A stretch of 64,000 bases of DNA from Nyssa sinensis (lineage: Eukaryota; Streptophyta; Magnoliopsida; Cornales; Nyssaceae). The position numbers were made by a program, and so were the translations under genes. How positions within the stretch are numbered: position 1 is the stretch's first letter; every line of letters begins with the position of its first letter. A model generated the notes under the pieces. The model did not search any database. It was not told where the DNA came from and was given only the letters and a program-made list of their open reading frames with translations. Shown piece by piece: positions 11,403 to 23,200 of the stretch. The stretch spans positions 21,143,807 through 21,207,806 of the forward strand of contig CM018035.1 of NCBI GenBank assembly GCA_008638375.1, read 5' to 3'.

Positions 11403-13265
11403 ATGTCGACTTCAGAGACAACCCAAATGGAGGAGCAAGCCCAAGGCCAGGAGCATGGTCGAGAGACGCACCGCAACCCTGCCCAAGGGAAGGCACAGAC
11501 TAGGTCCAAGGACATGATGACCAGCTTTGAGTTACGGTTGGCTAACGTGGAGTCCACTGTTTCATTATGAGATGCACACTTGGAGGAAGTTGGGCAACGT
11601 CTCGACGGGTTAGAGATGGAAAATGGGGAACTCAACCAAGCTGTGAAGGGTTCCATCAATGAGCTGGGCAGTTCCATCAGGAGGGAAGTCCGTACACTTC
11701 GAGATCAACTCATGGGTGAGCTCGCTAGCCTACGTGGGTACATTGATGAGGAACTCCACACTATCCGTACTCAAGTGGAAGAGGTACGTTCTGATTGGGC
11801 ACTTTGCAAAAGGGCGGTCACTGCGGCCAACGTCATTACTAGAAAGGCACCCAAGGTGGATGTGTCCCAAACCAAAGAGCTATGCTGGTTCAAGGAATGC
11901 TCGGGAGCTCGACAACTTCCTATGGGGCTTAGAGCAATATTTTGAGGCAGTTAGTATGACTGATGAGCCCGCCAAGGTACGCACGGTTACCCTCTACCTT
12001 ACCGATACTGCCATGTTATGGTGGCATAGAAGGCATGCCGATATCCAACGGGGTATGTGCACCATTGACACATGGGAGCACTTCAGGAGAGAAATCAAAC
12101 GGCAATTCTACCCGGAGAATGCCGAGGAGGAAGCACATGGTCGACTCCGCCGACTCAAACACTCAGGCACTATTGAGGAGTTTGTGAAAGAGTTCACCAC
12201 CCTTGTGCTTGAGATCCCGGATATGTCGGATAAAGATTCTCTCTTCTACTTCCTTGATGGCCTACAACCTTGGGCCAAGACCGAGTTAAGGCGACGTGGG
12301 GTGCAAGATCTCGCAACCGCCGTTGTGGAGGCTAAGTCACTAATTGACTTCGTGGTCAAGAGAGATCCCTCTCCATCCAAAGATAGGAAGGCTAACTCCG
12401 GCAAAGGTGGGGGAGATAGGGGCAACCCCTCGCATCAAGAAGCCAACAAACATGCTGGACGCCACGAGTCACCTAGTGGCAAGGGCAAGTCTGACAGGGG
12501 CAAGGATGGCAAGAATCAACCGTCCTTACCTAAAAAGCCTTGCTTCCTATGTGACGGTCCACATTGGACAAGAGATTTCCCTAAGAGAAAAACCTTTAAT
12601 GCTATGACAACCCAGTATGAGGAGCAACAAGAGCAGCAAGGCCAAGAAGACACTCGCATTGGGGCGCTACAACTACTCGGAGCCATGAAGGTCAAGGCCA
12701 CACCACTCCAAGGCCAAGGCCTCATGTTTGTTGAAGCCAAGGTTAATGGGAAGATAACTCATGCCTTGGTAGATACCGGTGCGTCACATAACCTTATGTC
12801 CGTGGGGGAAGCCAAAAGACTTGGTCTTAAGGCAACTAAGGAGAGCGGTTCACTAAAGGCCGTAAACTCCACCGCTAAGCCAATCCATGGTATTGCTCGA
12901 GACACACGTACCAGCATTGGTGAGTGGGATGGACTCATAGACTTCTCAGTCGTGCCTATGGACGACTATCCCACAGTTCTTGGTATGGAGTTCCTTGTCA
13001 ACGCCAAGGCCATGATACTCCCATTCGCCAACTCTATGTGCATCATAGAGAGAGGAAAGGTATGCATGGTTCCAATACAATGGTTGTCCAAGACCAAAGC
13101 CAAGACCATGTCTGCCATGCAACTTTTAGGGCCACAGATATTGGACCTCAAGAAAACAAAGAAGCGGACTAAAAGGAAGAAACGATCAAAAGAGGCCAAG
13201 CCAACTGTGAGCACGAAGGCGCACTCCAAGGGCCAGTCATCAACCAAAGGACGAATACGCGCCTA
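11403..13265 (+). pseudogene. gag-protease polyprotein (one stop, one frameshift)
   Basis: The ATG at 11403 opens a frame with a coiled-coil-like N-terminus ('RLANVESTVS', 'LDGLEMENGELNQAV'). It hits TGA at 11568, probably CGA mutated by C-to-T. It continues open to about 11900, then shifts frame (11870-11910). The second frame carries the Retrotrans_gag core ('ELDNFLWGLEQYFEA', 'LYLTDTAMLWWHRRH', 'FRREIKRQFYPENAE') and a basic linker. A zinc knuckle CFLCDGPHWTRDF follows, with its last Cys replaced by Phe (pattern CX2CX4HX4F). An aspartic protease domain has its active site at 'ALVDTGASHNLMS' (about 12763-12801) and 'TVLGMEFL' towards its end. The Lys-rich tail ends at TAG 13264. It has no RT domain. 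The two lesions and the lost Cys suggest this copy is dead. Confidence 0.88.
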
Positions 13266-13280
13266 GGACGTCGCGAGCTT

Positions 13281-13293
13281 AGGTGGGGGAGGA
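13281..13293 (+). promoter_or_regulatory. Polypurine tract
   Basis: AGGTGGGGGAGGA lies immediately before the 3' LTR and would prime plus-strand synthesis. Confidence 0.85.
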
Positions 13294-13879
13294 TGTCACG
13301 CCCCGTCAAGACTGACTGAGGCTACGACACATGGACGCCACGCTGGCGCCACACAGGGGGGCCACGCTGACGCTTACAGGACGCATCTACACTACATGGC
13401 ATATCTACAAGGCTAGGCATCTAGAGAATTCTAGAGTGACCTAGAGCATTCTCATGGAGTACGGAATGTTCTAGAGCTTTCTTGTATATTAGAGTCATAT
13501 AGACACAAGTAGAATATTTTAGAAGACTTAGAGATAACCTTTGTATAAAGAATAGTCTTAGGAATATTCTAGAATGATTAGCTTTGTAAGAGTTCTAGAA
13601 TGAACCCTTATGGAGGTGGGAACATTTTAGACACTCTCTTGTAACCTATATAAAGGGGTGGCACCTCATTTGTTCACCAACCAAGCAAGTTGTAAAGTAT
13701 CTCTCCTTTGAGCAATACAAGCTTTCTTCACTAAAACTCTCAAGCCTTCTTGTTCTCTAGTGTTTCTCTTCTCTAGCCACAAGCCTAAGTGTGCTAGCTA
13801 GGTAGGCTGACTTAGCACTACAAGCCGAGTTGTGAGTAGCTAAGTGTCACACGGTGCTTAAAATTTTAAGTCCGTGACA
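13294..13879 (+). repeat. 3' LTR of gag-protease element
   Basis: It runs from TGTCACGCCCCGTC to TCCGTGACA. Compared by eye with the 5' LTR it differs by only about a dozen substitutions and a short indel near 13826, so the insertion is fairly young. Confidence 0.92.
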
Positions 13880-13883
13880 CATT

Positions 13884-14598
13884 GCTATGTTCATCAAAAT
13901 GCCTCAATAAGGCTACATGTAAGCATTGAGAGGGGAATTATCTGGGAATCATTAAACTGTAACTATGCTAAATCTTTTTTTTTCTTTCCTGTTCCAGACT
14001 GCACATGTAATCATTTCCCTTATTAATCCATATGCATTGCTAAACTAGTTCCATTATTTCAATTGTCTAGTATCTTGTTCTACAAAGAAAGACTCATTTT
14101 ATACCCAGTTTTAAAATTTTCCGTGGTTTTAGGTGGTCACAAAACACCCAAACGTATTTTATTGAGAACTTCCTCTTCATTCTCTTGTGAATCACCTCTT
14201 ACAAATATTCAATCTGATATAGTGAAAAGGCGCACTTTTGGATGTTTCTTGCTCATACTCAACTCAACTCAACTCAACAAAGCATTATCTCAACTATTTA
14301 GTATCATGATAGATCTCAAAATTCATGTTCATAAGAGATGTGATAAAATTTTATCCAGGTTGTTAGCTACCTAACACAAGCCCTCTTCTTTTTTTTGGGC
14401 TTGGGACTGGCTGTGTAATGATTCACATGAAGAACTTGTCCATCAACTTTATAACTAATGCTTCATTTTGATGTGGTAAAATTGTATTGTCAGTATATAA
14501 CATGCTCCAGGGTCCTTGTTTTGATCATGTCTATTAAGTTCTTTGTGCAGATGCACGAGGAAAGGGAACTCATTGCCAACTATTCGTGTGAGCCTATT
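13884..14598. other. Unassigned stretch
   Basis: A frame open across the element's insertion point (from about 10741, resuming at 13884) runs some 48 codons but matches nothing I recognise. A 103-codon frame at 14063-14374 also shows no known motif. I call no gene. Confidence 0.35.
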
Positions 14599-14599
14599 T

Positions 14600-15000
14600 T
14601 TTTTTTTTATAAGTAAAGATAATTGTATTGATGTGCCTGAGAAAGGCAAGTAAACACAAAAAAAAAAAAAGGCAACTTACCATATACACCAAAAAATAAG
14701 CCTCCTTAACCCAAAAGTATAACAAATGTAAGGTCCTATCTTTGACCCAAAAGTATAACAAATGTAAGGTCCTATCTTTGAACCTAATAAGGGAATTAAC
14801 CTTCCCTTCAATAGTTCAAATATTTCTTTCTTGCCATATACACCAAACAATACAAAAGGGAACTAAATTCCATGCTCTACTTGCATTACAAAGGACACAA
14901 AGTTCCATTCCAACTCTTAAAAAAAATTCACTTGCTCTACTCTTACACTAGTTATTGCTCCATCGTAGATATTCTTGACAATATAACAAGCTGATACTAA
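14600..15000 (-). pseudogene. LINE 3'-end remnant, minus strand
   Basis: On the minus strand a Cys-rich stretch ('ELCVLCNASRAW', 'FVLFGVYGKKEIF') resembles the zf-RVT C-terminal region of plant LINEs. It is followed by TTACTTATAAAAAAAAAA at about 14598-14616, the usual LINE 3' tail. A second poly-A run lies at 14658-14670. The rest of the element is unrecognisable. The assignment is tentative. Confidence 0.4.
14709..14780. repeat. Exact 36-bp tandem duplication
   Basis: Two identical 36-bp units, 14709-14744 and 14745-14780, each beginning ACCCAAAAGTATAAC. They lie inside the LINE remnant. Confidence 0.9.
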
Positions 15001-15176
15001 ATTCTTTTTAGAACCCCCCATGTTACACAGATGTCACATGTTTTTATAGATCAAGAAATACTATACAAGGTCTATCTTTTTCATTTTAAACCTCTCCATC
15101 AATCATTTAAAATCAAGATAGCTTCCCTAATTTGACTATGTGATGATTAGTACGGCTGAGCATCATCACTTTTTAG

Positions 15177-15548
15177 CTATGAAGCACGGACACTCAATTT
15201 TGGCTCACGTGTCCGTGTTGAACACCGACACTCTCGGACACTTTTCGAACATGTGTCGGATAGTTGAATCATGGATGTTGATGATTAAATAAAAAAATTC
15301 TTTTATTTATATTTAATGATTTTGTTATTTTAATATCTTCATAATATTTTTCTGATTTGTGTATTTTTATACTAATTTTAATTGCAATAACATTAAGTTT
15401 TTATTATATGATCATATAAAAATATGAAAAATTATATATATCCAACGTGTCCCTGACGTATCCGCGTCCTACGTTTTTTAGAAATAACGTGTCTACGTGT
15501 CTGTATTATATCGTATCCGTGTCCCGTGTCCGTATCCGTGCTTCTTAG
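15177..15548. mobile_element. MITE-like element, 'CACGGACAC' family, copy 3
   Basis: A 372-bp element from CTATGAAGCACGGA to TCCGTGCTTCTTAG. It is flanked by the perfect 8-bp duplication CTTTTTAG at 15169-15176 and 15549-15556. Its interior matches copy 1 in reverse complement (TTTTGTTATTTTAATATCTTC, then TTATATGATCATATA). Confidence 0.88.
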
Positions 15549-15617
15549 CTTTTTAGTCATGGCCATGTATGTAAATCAATAAGAACTACAACAACGTGGT
15601 CTTTTACAATAACTCGC

Positions 15618-17716
15618 TTGTTCTTACAATATGGAACAAAACGGTGCGACGAATGTAGAAAGAGGCACCTCATGACTATTACTCATTGTCCACTTAGGGG
15701 TATGAATGTCCCTAAACATTTTCGGAGTATAGCTATTATTACTACCAACTATATGATTAATCGGATGCCAATTCATTCTCTTCATAGTCGAGTTCCTTTA
15801 AGTCTCTTGAAACCTAACACTACTTGTTTTCCTATTGAACCAAAGATTTTTTATTGCACTTTGTTTTGTTCCAAGCGAACAAAATTGGATGATAAGTCCA
15901 TCAAGTGTATCTTCTTGGGGTATTATACTATGTTTAAGGGTTATTGGTGCTATGATCATATCTCTTGTAGGTTGTTTACCTCTCTTGGTGTTACCTTATT
16001 TGAGAATGCTCTATATTTTTCTTCTTTTACTAATGTGCAGGTTCACGAGGCTCCTCCTTCCTTGGCTATGCCGATACCACATCTACTTGTGATTATTCTT
16101 TCCCTCCATTTATTCCTAGTGATCTTGGTCATCATCCTCTGCATCGCGAACCGTTGACTCGCTTGCGCTGATCCAAGCCTCCTATTTTAAGCTTTGTGCT
16201 GCTATCTTCCCCATGTAAATCCTCTCCTCCAGTCACTTCTCCTACTCCTGTATCAACCATTGACTTCAACTTAACTATTGCCTTGCACAAAGGCCAGCAA
16301 AGTTGTGCACTGCTCACCCCATTGCACAATTTTTGTTATTAGGATCTCTCTCCACAGTATCACAACTATTTAACCTCCTTAGTCACCACTCCTCACTCTA
16401 TAGGTGAATCGCTTCATCATTCATCAAGGTTTGTAGTTATGATCATTGAGATGGAAGCTCTTCAGAAAAATAATATATGGGTTCTAGTTGATCTCCCTCC
16501 TAGTAAGTGTCTTGTGGGTTGCAAATGGGTATTCATTGTTAAATATCGTGAGCATGGCACCATTGAACACTATAAGGCTCAGCTGGTTGCCAACGGTTTC
16601 ACTCAGACTCCTGCACTTGATTTAATTGCTAGCTTTGCTCTAGTTGATAAACTTCTTGTTGTTCAAGTCCTTATCTTTTGTGTTGCTCGCCATCAATGGC
16701 TTCTTTATCAAATGGATGTTAAAAATGTTTTTCTTTATGGTGAGCTTGATGAGGAGATTTTTATGGAGTTACCTCCTAGTTTTTAGCCTCAGAAGGAGTA
16801 CTCTAGAAAGGTTTTCAGACTCCTTAATTCTCTTTATATGCTTAAACAATCTCCTAGAGCACGGTTTTAGCGATTTGTTGGTGGTGTTCTTGCTATTGGG
16901 TTCACTCATTGTCTTTCAGACCACGCAAGCTTTATTTACAAGAGTCACGATGGTTTTGCAAGATTATTCTTGTTTATGTTGATAATATTATTATTACCGA
17001 AGTTGAGTTCGCCTTCATTGCTAGGGTAAAAGAGGAGTTAGGTCATGTCTTTGATGTGAAAGACACGTCATGTTCACTACTTTCTTGGAATTGAGGTTTC
17101 ACACTCCAAATATGAATATTGGGTACTTTTGTAGTGAGTGATGCTAGGCAAAGGCAGTTTATGTATTGTCCCACAACTCCACACCTAGAGGCTATCTATT
17201 GTATTCTTTCATGTATAAAATCCTGACCAGGATTGGTTTTTTTTTTGTACTAACAATGATCATTCATCTATCTCAAGTTTCATTTATGGTAGGTCTTTGA
17301 TTGATAGGTATTACTCTTCTAGTTTTTGCACCTTTTATGGGAATAATCTAGTCTTTTGGAAAAGTAAGAAACAGACTGTCATTTCTTGCTCTATTGTTAA
17401 GGATGAATATCATGCAATAACTCATGGTGCTTGTGTAATTTTATGGTTGAAGTTGGTACTCATACAACTTGGATTTCCTTCTTCTAGCTCTATACCTATC
17501 TATTTTGACAACCAAGCTGCTATTAAGATTGCTTCAGATTTCATTCTTCATGAGTGCAAAAAACATCCTGAGATTGATATACACTTTATTTGTAAGAAGA
17601 TTCAGACTAGAATCATTTCTAATGTTGGGATTCACTCCAGCAATCAACTCACAGATATTTTAATTAAATCAATTGGTTCTTCTCTTCTATGTTCATGCTT
17701 GAACAAGCTGGCTTAG
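15618..17716 (+). pseudogene. Second decayed Ty1/copia pol
   Basis: The frames in order are as follows. An integrase C-terminal half at 15618-16030 has 'TTNYMINRMP' and 'KSIKCIFLGYYTMFKGYWCY'. The RT starts at about 16439 with 'CKWVFIVKYREHGTIEHYKAQLVANGFTQ' split across the usual motif, then 'QMDVKNVFLYGELDEEIFMELPPSF'. The RT palm follows at about 16965-17095 with 'VYVDNIIIT' as 'CLC*..VDNIII'. RNase H at 17297-17716 has 'NNLVFWKSKKQTVIS', 'YFDNQAAIKIASDFILHE' and 'HIDIHFI'-like sequence. Several frameshifts and stops, and a deletion between RT and RNase H (about 17100-17300), make it non-functional. Confidence 0.85.
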
Positions 17717-17737
17717 TGAATATCTTCTCCCCAACTT

Positions 17738-17940
17738 GAGGGGGAGTATTGAGATATTAGTGTCATGTTATTAAGGAAATTATTTTACTTTTCCTTAATA
17801 TTTACATATACGTCAGGGTTTTTTTATTTTGGCTGGGTATTACATTATTATGGAGCAATATAAAAAATACTCTTTGTTTTCCTCTCTTCTTCATTTCTTA
17901 GTACTAATTTGAGTTGTTCAACTACTAACTAATTTTGTTC
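17738..17940 (+). repeat. Polypurine tract and 3' LTR start of second copia
   Basis: GAGGGGGAGTAT at 17738-17749 is a copia polypurine tract 20-odd bases after RNase H. The LTR appears to start at TGAGATATTAG (17750). A TATA-like AATATAAAAAATA lies near 17860. I cannot fix the right end; 17940 is approximate. Confidence 0.6.
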
Positions 17941-18018
17941 AATTGCTAAGTAAGCCGTCTAAAATCAGATCATCCCAAAAGTGGCATTAATGGCAAAAGT
18001 TAGCATTAATAGCCATTA

Positions 18019-18402
18019 GGCTGGAAAACGCTTTAGTATGTTGTATTTTCACCAAAATTTCACTTTGGGCCCTCTAATTTCAATTCTAACAAATAAGGCT
18101 CTAAAATTTTAATTGTTTTAATGTAGGATAATTTCTGACAGGTTTTAGCAAAGCTAAATGGAAATATGCTGTGGCTGTCACATGACATGTTGACAATACA
18201 CCTCAGGGCTGCAAAACACTTTAGCATCCAGTATATTCACAAAATTTCAGTTTAGGCTCTAATTTCAATTCTAACAAATAAGGCACTCAAATTTTAAATG
18301 TTTCAATGTAGGATAATTTCTGACGGGGTTTAGGCTGTTTAGCAAAGCTAAATGGAAATAAGTCATGGCTGTCACATGACATGTTTGACAATACACCTCA
18401 AG
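18019..18402. repeat. Diverged tandem duplication, two units of about 190 bp
   Basis: Unit 1 (about 18019-18205) and unit 2 (about 18206-18402) share long blocks: GCTTTAG/ACTTTAG, TTTCAATTCTAACAAATAAG, AATGTAGGATAATTTCTGAC, AGCAAAGCTAAATGGAAATA, GGCTGTCACATGACATG. Identity is about 85% by eye. No coding frame is conserved between the units. Confidence 0.85.
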
Positions 18403-18408
18403 GTCAAC

Positions 18409-19053
18409 CTATGAAGCACGTACACTCTATTTTTCCTTAGATATCAGTGTCGAACATGTGTCAGAAATGGACACACTCTGACACATCCCGGACATGTGTC
18501 GAACACACTCGAACACGTGAAAAAAAGTGTCTATTTTTTCTGAATTTCGGACATGTCCTGTACACATTAGGGACACATTTGGGGTTTTTTATTTTTTTTG
18601 AATTTTTCCTCTTTTATCCCTTTCTTCCCCATTTTTTTGTCATATATATACATATATAGATATATATATATATATATATTCTTTTTTTTGATAGGTAAGT
18701 GGCCCTTGGAGTGGATGTTGAACTTGGGACCTTGGAGATATTACCCAGGCCTCCTCCCAACTCATCTAACCCCAAGGATAAGATACATACATATATATAT
18801 ATATGGTAGTTAATTTTTTTTTTTTGTAGAACTTGGATCATAATGAAATGATTGAATTTTTATTTAATGATTTTTTTTTTTTTTATATATTAATAATATT
18901 TTCGTGATTTGTGTGTTTTATAATATTAAATTTTTTTATATGGTCATATAAAAAATATAAAAATATATATTCAACATATCCTTGACGTATCCGTGTCAAC
19001 GTTTTTTAAAAATATCGTGTGTGCATGTCCTTGTCCATATTTGTGCTTCTTAC
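18409..19053. mobile_element. MITE-like element, 'CACGGACAC' family, copy 4
   Basis: It starts CTATGAAGCACG and ends TTGTGCTTCTTAC. It has the same internal order as copy 3 (TTAATGATTTTTTT, then TTATATGGTCATATAAAA) but is longer because of (TA)n expansion and a nested SINE-like insert at about 18680-18790. No clean 8-bp duplication is visible. Confidence 0.75.
18680..18790 (-). mobile_element. tRNA-derived SINE-like insert in MITE copy 4
   Basis: On the minus strand TAGATGAGTTGGGAGG (A-box-like) is followed by CCCAAGTTCAACATCC (B-box-like). It ends TTACCTATCAAAAAAAA, a tail common to plant SINEs and LINEs. It is flanked by (TA)n on both sides, so a target duplication cannot be read. Confidence 0.45.
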
Positions 19054-19491
19054 GTCATAACTGAAACTCTTGGGAAATCTTTAGTGCCTTGAGTGAAGTT
19101 TTTGAGAAAAAAGGTCTTCATTGAAACTTTTTAAGAAAATGCAAGGTACAAAAATGTATGCCGCCAAACACAAATTTTCCTACATTGACAAATTTTAAAA
19201 AATAAGGGTCTTAGGTGTTTGCAATTGAAAACACAAGGCTTTAATTGACATTTTGGGGAAATACAAAGGGTATCTAAGAGTTTTTTAGCCTAGATATTAA
19301 TACTTAGTATCTTAGAATTTATGTATGATACTTGTCCAAGTGATGATTAGCATTACGGAATATTTAGCATCAACGAGTTTATATCCACAAATGTTCAGAA
19401 GCATGGATATGCATGTTTCATAAAATATGCACCATAGTTACCAGAATATAAGAAAACACTCCCAAAATTATATCTATCCCATCGTATGGGC
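19054..19491. other. Intergenic, no feature recognised
   Basis: AT-rich, no open frame or repeat that I recognise. Confidence 0.45.
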
Positions 19492-19508
19492 CAACAATAT
19501 ATTCAACA

Positions 19509-19658
19509 TCCTCCCTCATGTGCGAACAGGGTGAATAAGTCCAAATATTGCACAGAATGAACAGGGGAGACTTGAACTCAAGACCTCTCACAACCAACGC
19601 TCTGATACCATGTTAGATCATCAATTGCTCTAAAAGCTTAAGCTGTTAGAAAATTGGT
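19509..19658 (-). mobile_element. tRNA-derived SINE, minus strand (150 bp)
   Basis: On the minus strand ATGGTATCAGAGCG (A-box region) is followed about 30 bases later by GAGTTCAAGTCTCC (B box, GTTCAAGTC). Together they form an RNA polymerase III internal promoter of tRNA type. The element is flanked by 17-bp direct repeats (19492-19508 and 19659-19675, beginning CAACAATATAT) that differ at one base. That is the size expected from LINE-mediated insertion. Confidence 0.75.
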
Positions 19659-19675
19659 CAACAATATATTTAACA

Positions 19676-20242
19676 TACATAAATCTATCCCCTATCGTAC
19701 CATATTTAGAGTATGTAGTGTATGGTGTACCTATTCCACATTTAGGTATGCACAAAACATATCCATACATAGTCAAGCTCAATCCCTAGATTTTGGGGAT
19801 TTCCCATGTTCTGTCTAAAACCACAACCCTATATCCATGCCGCATGATGATATTTAAACTCTTCTACTGAAGTCATGGATGTTATGGGAAAGTTCAGCAA
19901 GACTTCATATTTGGGCAATGTAGCTGTTCATCTTAACAGGAGCTAATTAATGTTGATTGTTTAGGTATTACTATATATAATTGAACATATGACCTCATAT
20001 TTTATGTTAGCATGCTGAGCAAGAGCACGACGCAAGCAAGGCATTTAACTATGTCTGCCAGAAAATACTAGGATCTTCACTGCATAAAAGAAAAATGATG
20101 CAGTTATTGCTGCTTATCAAATATGTATAAGTCAGAATAAATAGATGTTAATTTTTTAACTAAAAATAATGCAGAAAAGACATGCAATATTAGTGTTACT
20201 GCAAGTGGACTGAAAATTTACAATCAAACATCAAAATCCAAC
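19676..20242. other. 3' flank of the epimerase gene
   Basis: AT-rich sequence that probably includes the 3' UTR of the minus-strand gene. No other feature is recognised. Confidence 0.4.
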
Positions 20243-23200
20243 TTACCATGCAATGTTGTCCCAGTGAAGGAAACCACCATGGCCTCTAGCATTCGTGAAC
20301 TTGTAAACAGGACCCATAACTAGTCATAGAAAATGTTCAGAGTCATACAATTTCCAAAGATTGAAATCATTAAAAGCTACAGATACCGAACTAGTATTTG
20401 ACTACAAAGTCAAAGAGTGAGGTTGAAAATACCTTCATAACCCTCAAGAACGGGATCTTCTGAAAGCAGAAGGGGAGTATCTAGGTCCACAAATCTGCCC
20501 ATGAAATTTTTAACCCAGTTTAAGACCATGAAACATTTGGAACACGGAGTCAAAAATGGTCAAGATAGATTGAAACACATAAATAAGCTGATTGATACTT
20601 GCTACAGACAATTAATCCTGAAAGGTAAGGGTTATGACACTTGCAGGTTAATACTCTCAAAAATTGAATTTATAGGTTAAAAAATGAAAACATATGGAAT
20701 TTAATCTATAAATTAATAAAAACAAATATCTTCTTCCAAAACAGAGGAATTGTAGTGCCTACTTGAAACACCCAAGGCCAGCAGTGAGATGCCCCGCAAA
20801 GCCCATGGCCAGTCTAGTCTCAACCATACCACCAATCATCAGATCCAATCCTGACGCCCTTGCCACCTCAATAATTTCAAGGGCCCCAAGGACCCCAAAT
20901 TTGGCAAGCTTAATATTAATGACATCTGCGAGATTTCCTTTAACTATTTTTTTAACATCAACCAAACTCCGACAGCTTTCATCAGCAGCAACAGATACCC
21001 CGTATTTGCCTTTTGCAATATGACTGACTTGAGCAAGACCTTCCCAATCATCTCGATGAACCGGCTGTTCAAAAAGAACTGGAGTCACCTCCATTTCTGC
21101 AAGAAATATGAGTATAGTGTTTAGTCTACTTGACAGAAAGACATAACTGTTTTAAAAACTGAAATGGGGTAAAGGCCCACCACATGCGTGCACATGCACA
21201 GTCACACACACACAAAAAGCATTTAATATTACTTGTGCAACTAAAAGTTCTCTCCTCTATGCTCATTTTTTTTTCCTCTTAAATGTTTTAACAAACATTT
21301 TACCATGTAATTTTTCAAGAACTTGAATTGCTTCCTTGGAGGTGTAACCCTCATTAGCATCAAGAATAAACAAGCAATCAGGGTGGACCACACGTATGGC
21401 TTGAAGCACTTCAATGTCTGCATTCAGATTCTTGCCCACCTTAAGCTTCAAGGTCTTGAATCCTTGTTTGTGATACTTTGAAGCCAATTCAGCAGCTTCA
21501 GCTGGGGTAACAATTGGAATCTACGCATATGAAATGGTTGAGATTATTAATCACAGGAAAAGTATGAACAAGAGAGGAAAAAACAAAAATTGTTATAGTC
21601 TAAGAACTGAAACAATGGGCATTTTCCAATTTAGTATAACATAGGCAGGAACTGAACCGTTATATCAGTGGTTATGGTATTTGAAACTCCACCAAATAGT
21701 CTCGACAAAGGTATGCCAATGCTGTTAGCGACTGCATCAATCAATGCCATCTCAACTCCTGCCCTAACCTTCAATTGCAGATAAAACTTAATCAGAACTA
21801 CAAAACCCTTTGAACTAGGTAAAATTGAAAAACATACAAGTAAACTTAAATAAGTTTCTTTGTCACTGATTACATGATTCATTTTCCATCATATGTGTTA
21901 CCACAAATATGGACGCATGTCATATCCACTCTTACAACATTATTGCTCTTCAACAGCGGTAAAGAGTAAAAAATCTCAGCGAAAGTGAAACATTACTAGA
22001 TAAATCATTATGAAATGAAGATTCAGTGATTACAAGATGAAAACAAGTTCATCAGTTATAAATATCAAAATGAGAAACAAAAAAAAAATCAAAAAAGAAT
22101 TTGCAAAAATCTATGTTCTTTCTACCAATTGAAGTAGTAGTTCAAGGATTAATTATCAGTTGCTGCAGAAGTAAGTTCTTATGTCAGTTAATCAACAAGC
22201 AATGGTAGACAAACAAGTAAGCACAGAAGAAAGCTAGATAAAACATGAGGATTGCTGTTGTTCACCCAATGCTTTGGGTGCATCCATGGAACAAGGCGAT
22301 TAACAGGCTTCATTGCTAATGGAGATTACAAATTACAATACATATTAGACCCCTAATATGTTATAAACCCAAAAACCGATCAAAAATATATTATAAACCT
22401 AAAAAATAAATTTATTCTAAACCTAAGAGTCCACTCACACAAGAGTCACGGTGCGAGTCCCTCTCTGATTATTGTGAGTCTAATGATGCAAAAGCGACAT
22501 TAAACACTCTCGCCCAACATGCCTCCTAGAGAATCAGAAAACCCCACTCCCAGCTGACTTCATTCTTATAAAGCTTTAAGCCAATGTCATAGCTGAATAC
22601 GGAATAAAAACTTTTTTCATAAAAAAAAAAAAAAGGATTAGCAAGTTCTACTTTCTTTGCAAGATCATAAACATGCCCTTGCAATGAATATCTATAAAAC
22701 AACAAGGAAGAAGAAAAAACTACTAAAATCTTTGCTACACTTGGGAACCATGAGGAGGATCTTCTACTCCTCTCATTTGCTTGCCACTATTTTTTAAAGG
22801 TAGCTTGCAACTAAGTGACAGACTGCTGCAGGAACTAACCTCACTATTTATTGAAGACCTTGTGCAGTCTTACCCTATTATGAATCAATACCTTAGGCCT
22901 ACCGAGACTTCAAATCCATACTAATTTTCTATATAATAAAGCATAGATAAGATGCACAATACACCAAGCTCAAGAGTCTTCAGAGTTTTTTTTTGTTTTT
23001 TTATATTGGTCTGGACAGTCTTCAGGTCCTTGGCCCTTAATTTGGCTTGTGAATCCACTGACCAGGAAAAGCTTACCATATGATGATTATACTTGCCTGC
23101 TTTACAGAATATGCTTGTACAACAGCCAAAAAAAATGCACAACAGAAGTTATCATGTTACTTAGTTTCAATAAAGCACTTTTTTTATCCTGTATTGATAA

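Larger units (their letters stand above)
10763..13879 (+). mobile_element. Compact LTR retrotransposon encoding only gag and protease (TR-GAG-like)
   Basis: A 3117-bp element with two LTRs of 584 and 586 bp, a tRNA-Met primer site, a polypurine tract and one coding region that ends about 30 bp before the 3' LTR. It is flanked by CATT on both sides (10759-10762 and 13880-13883), a 4-bp match consistent with a target duplication. No reverse transcriptase, RNase H or integrase lies between the LTRs, and there is no room for them. It would depend on a gypsy partner for reverse transcription and integration. Non-autonomous plant elements that code only for GAG are known as TR-GAGs. Confidence 0.9.

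Noticed and set aside
14063..14374. Possible 103-codon host gene
   Set aside because: It has no recognisable motif, no neighbouring exon support, and an AT-rich composition like surrounding non-coding DNA.
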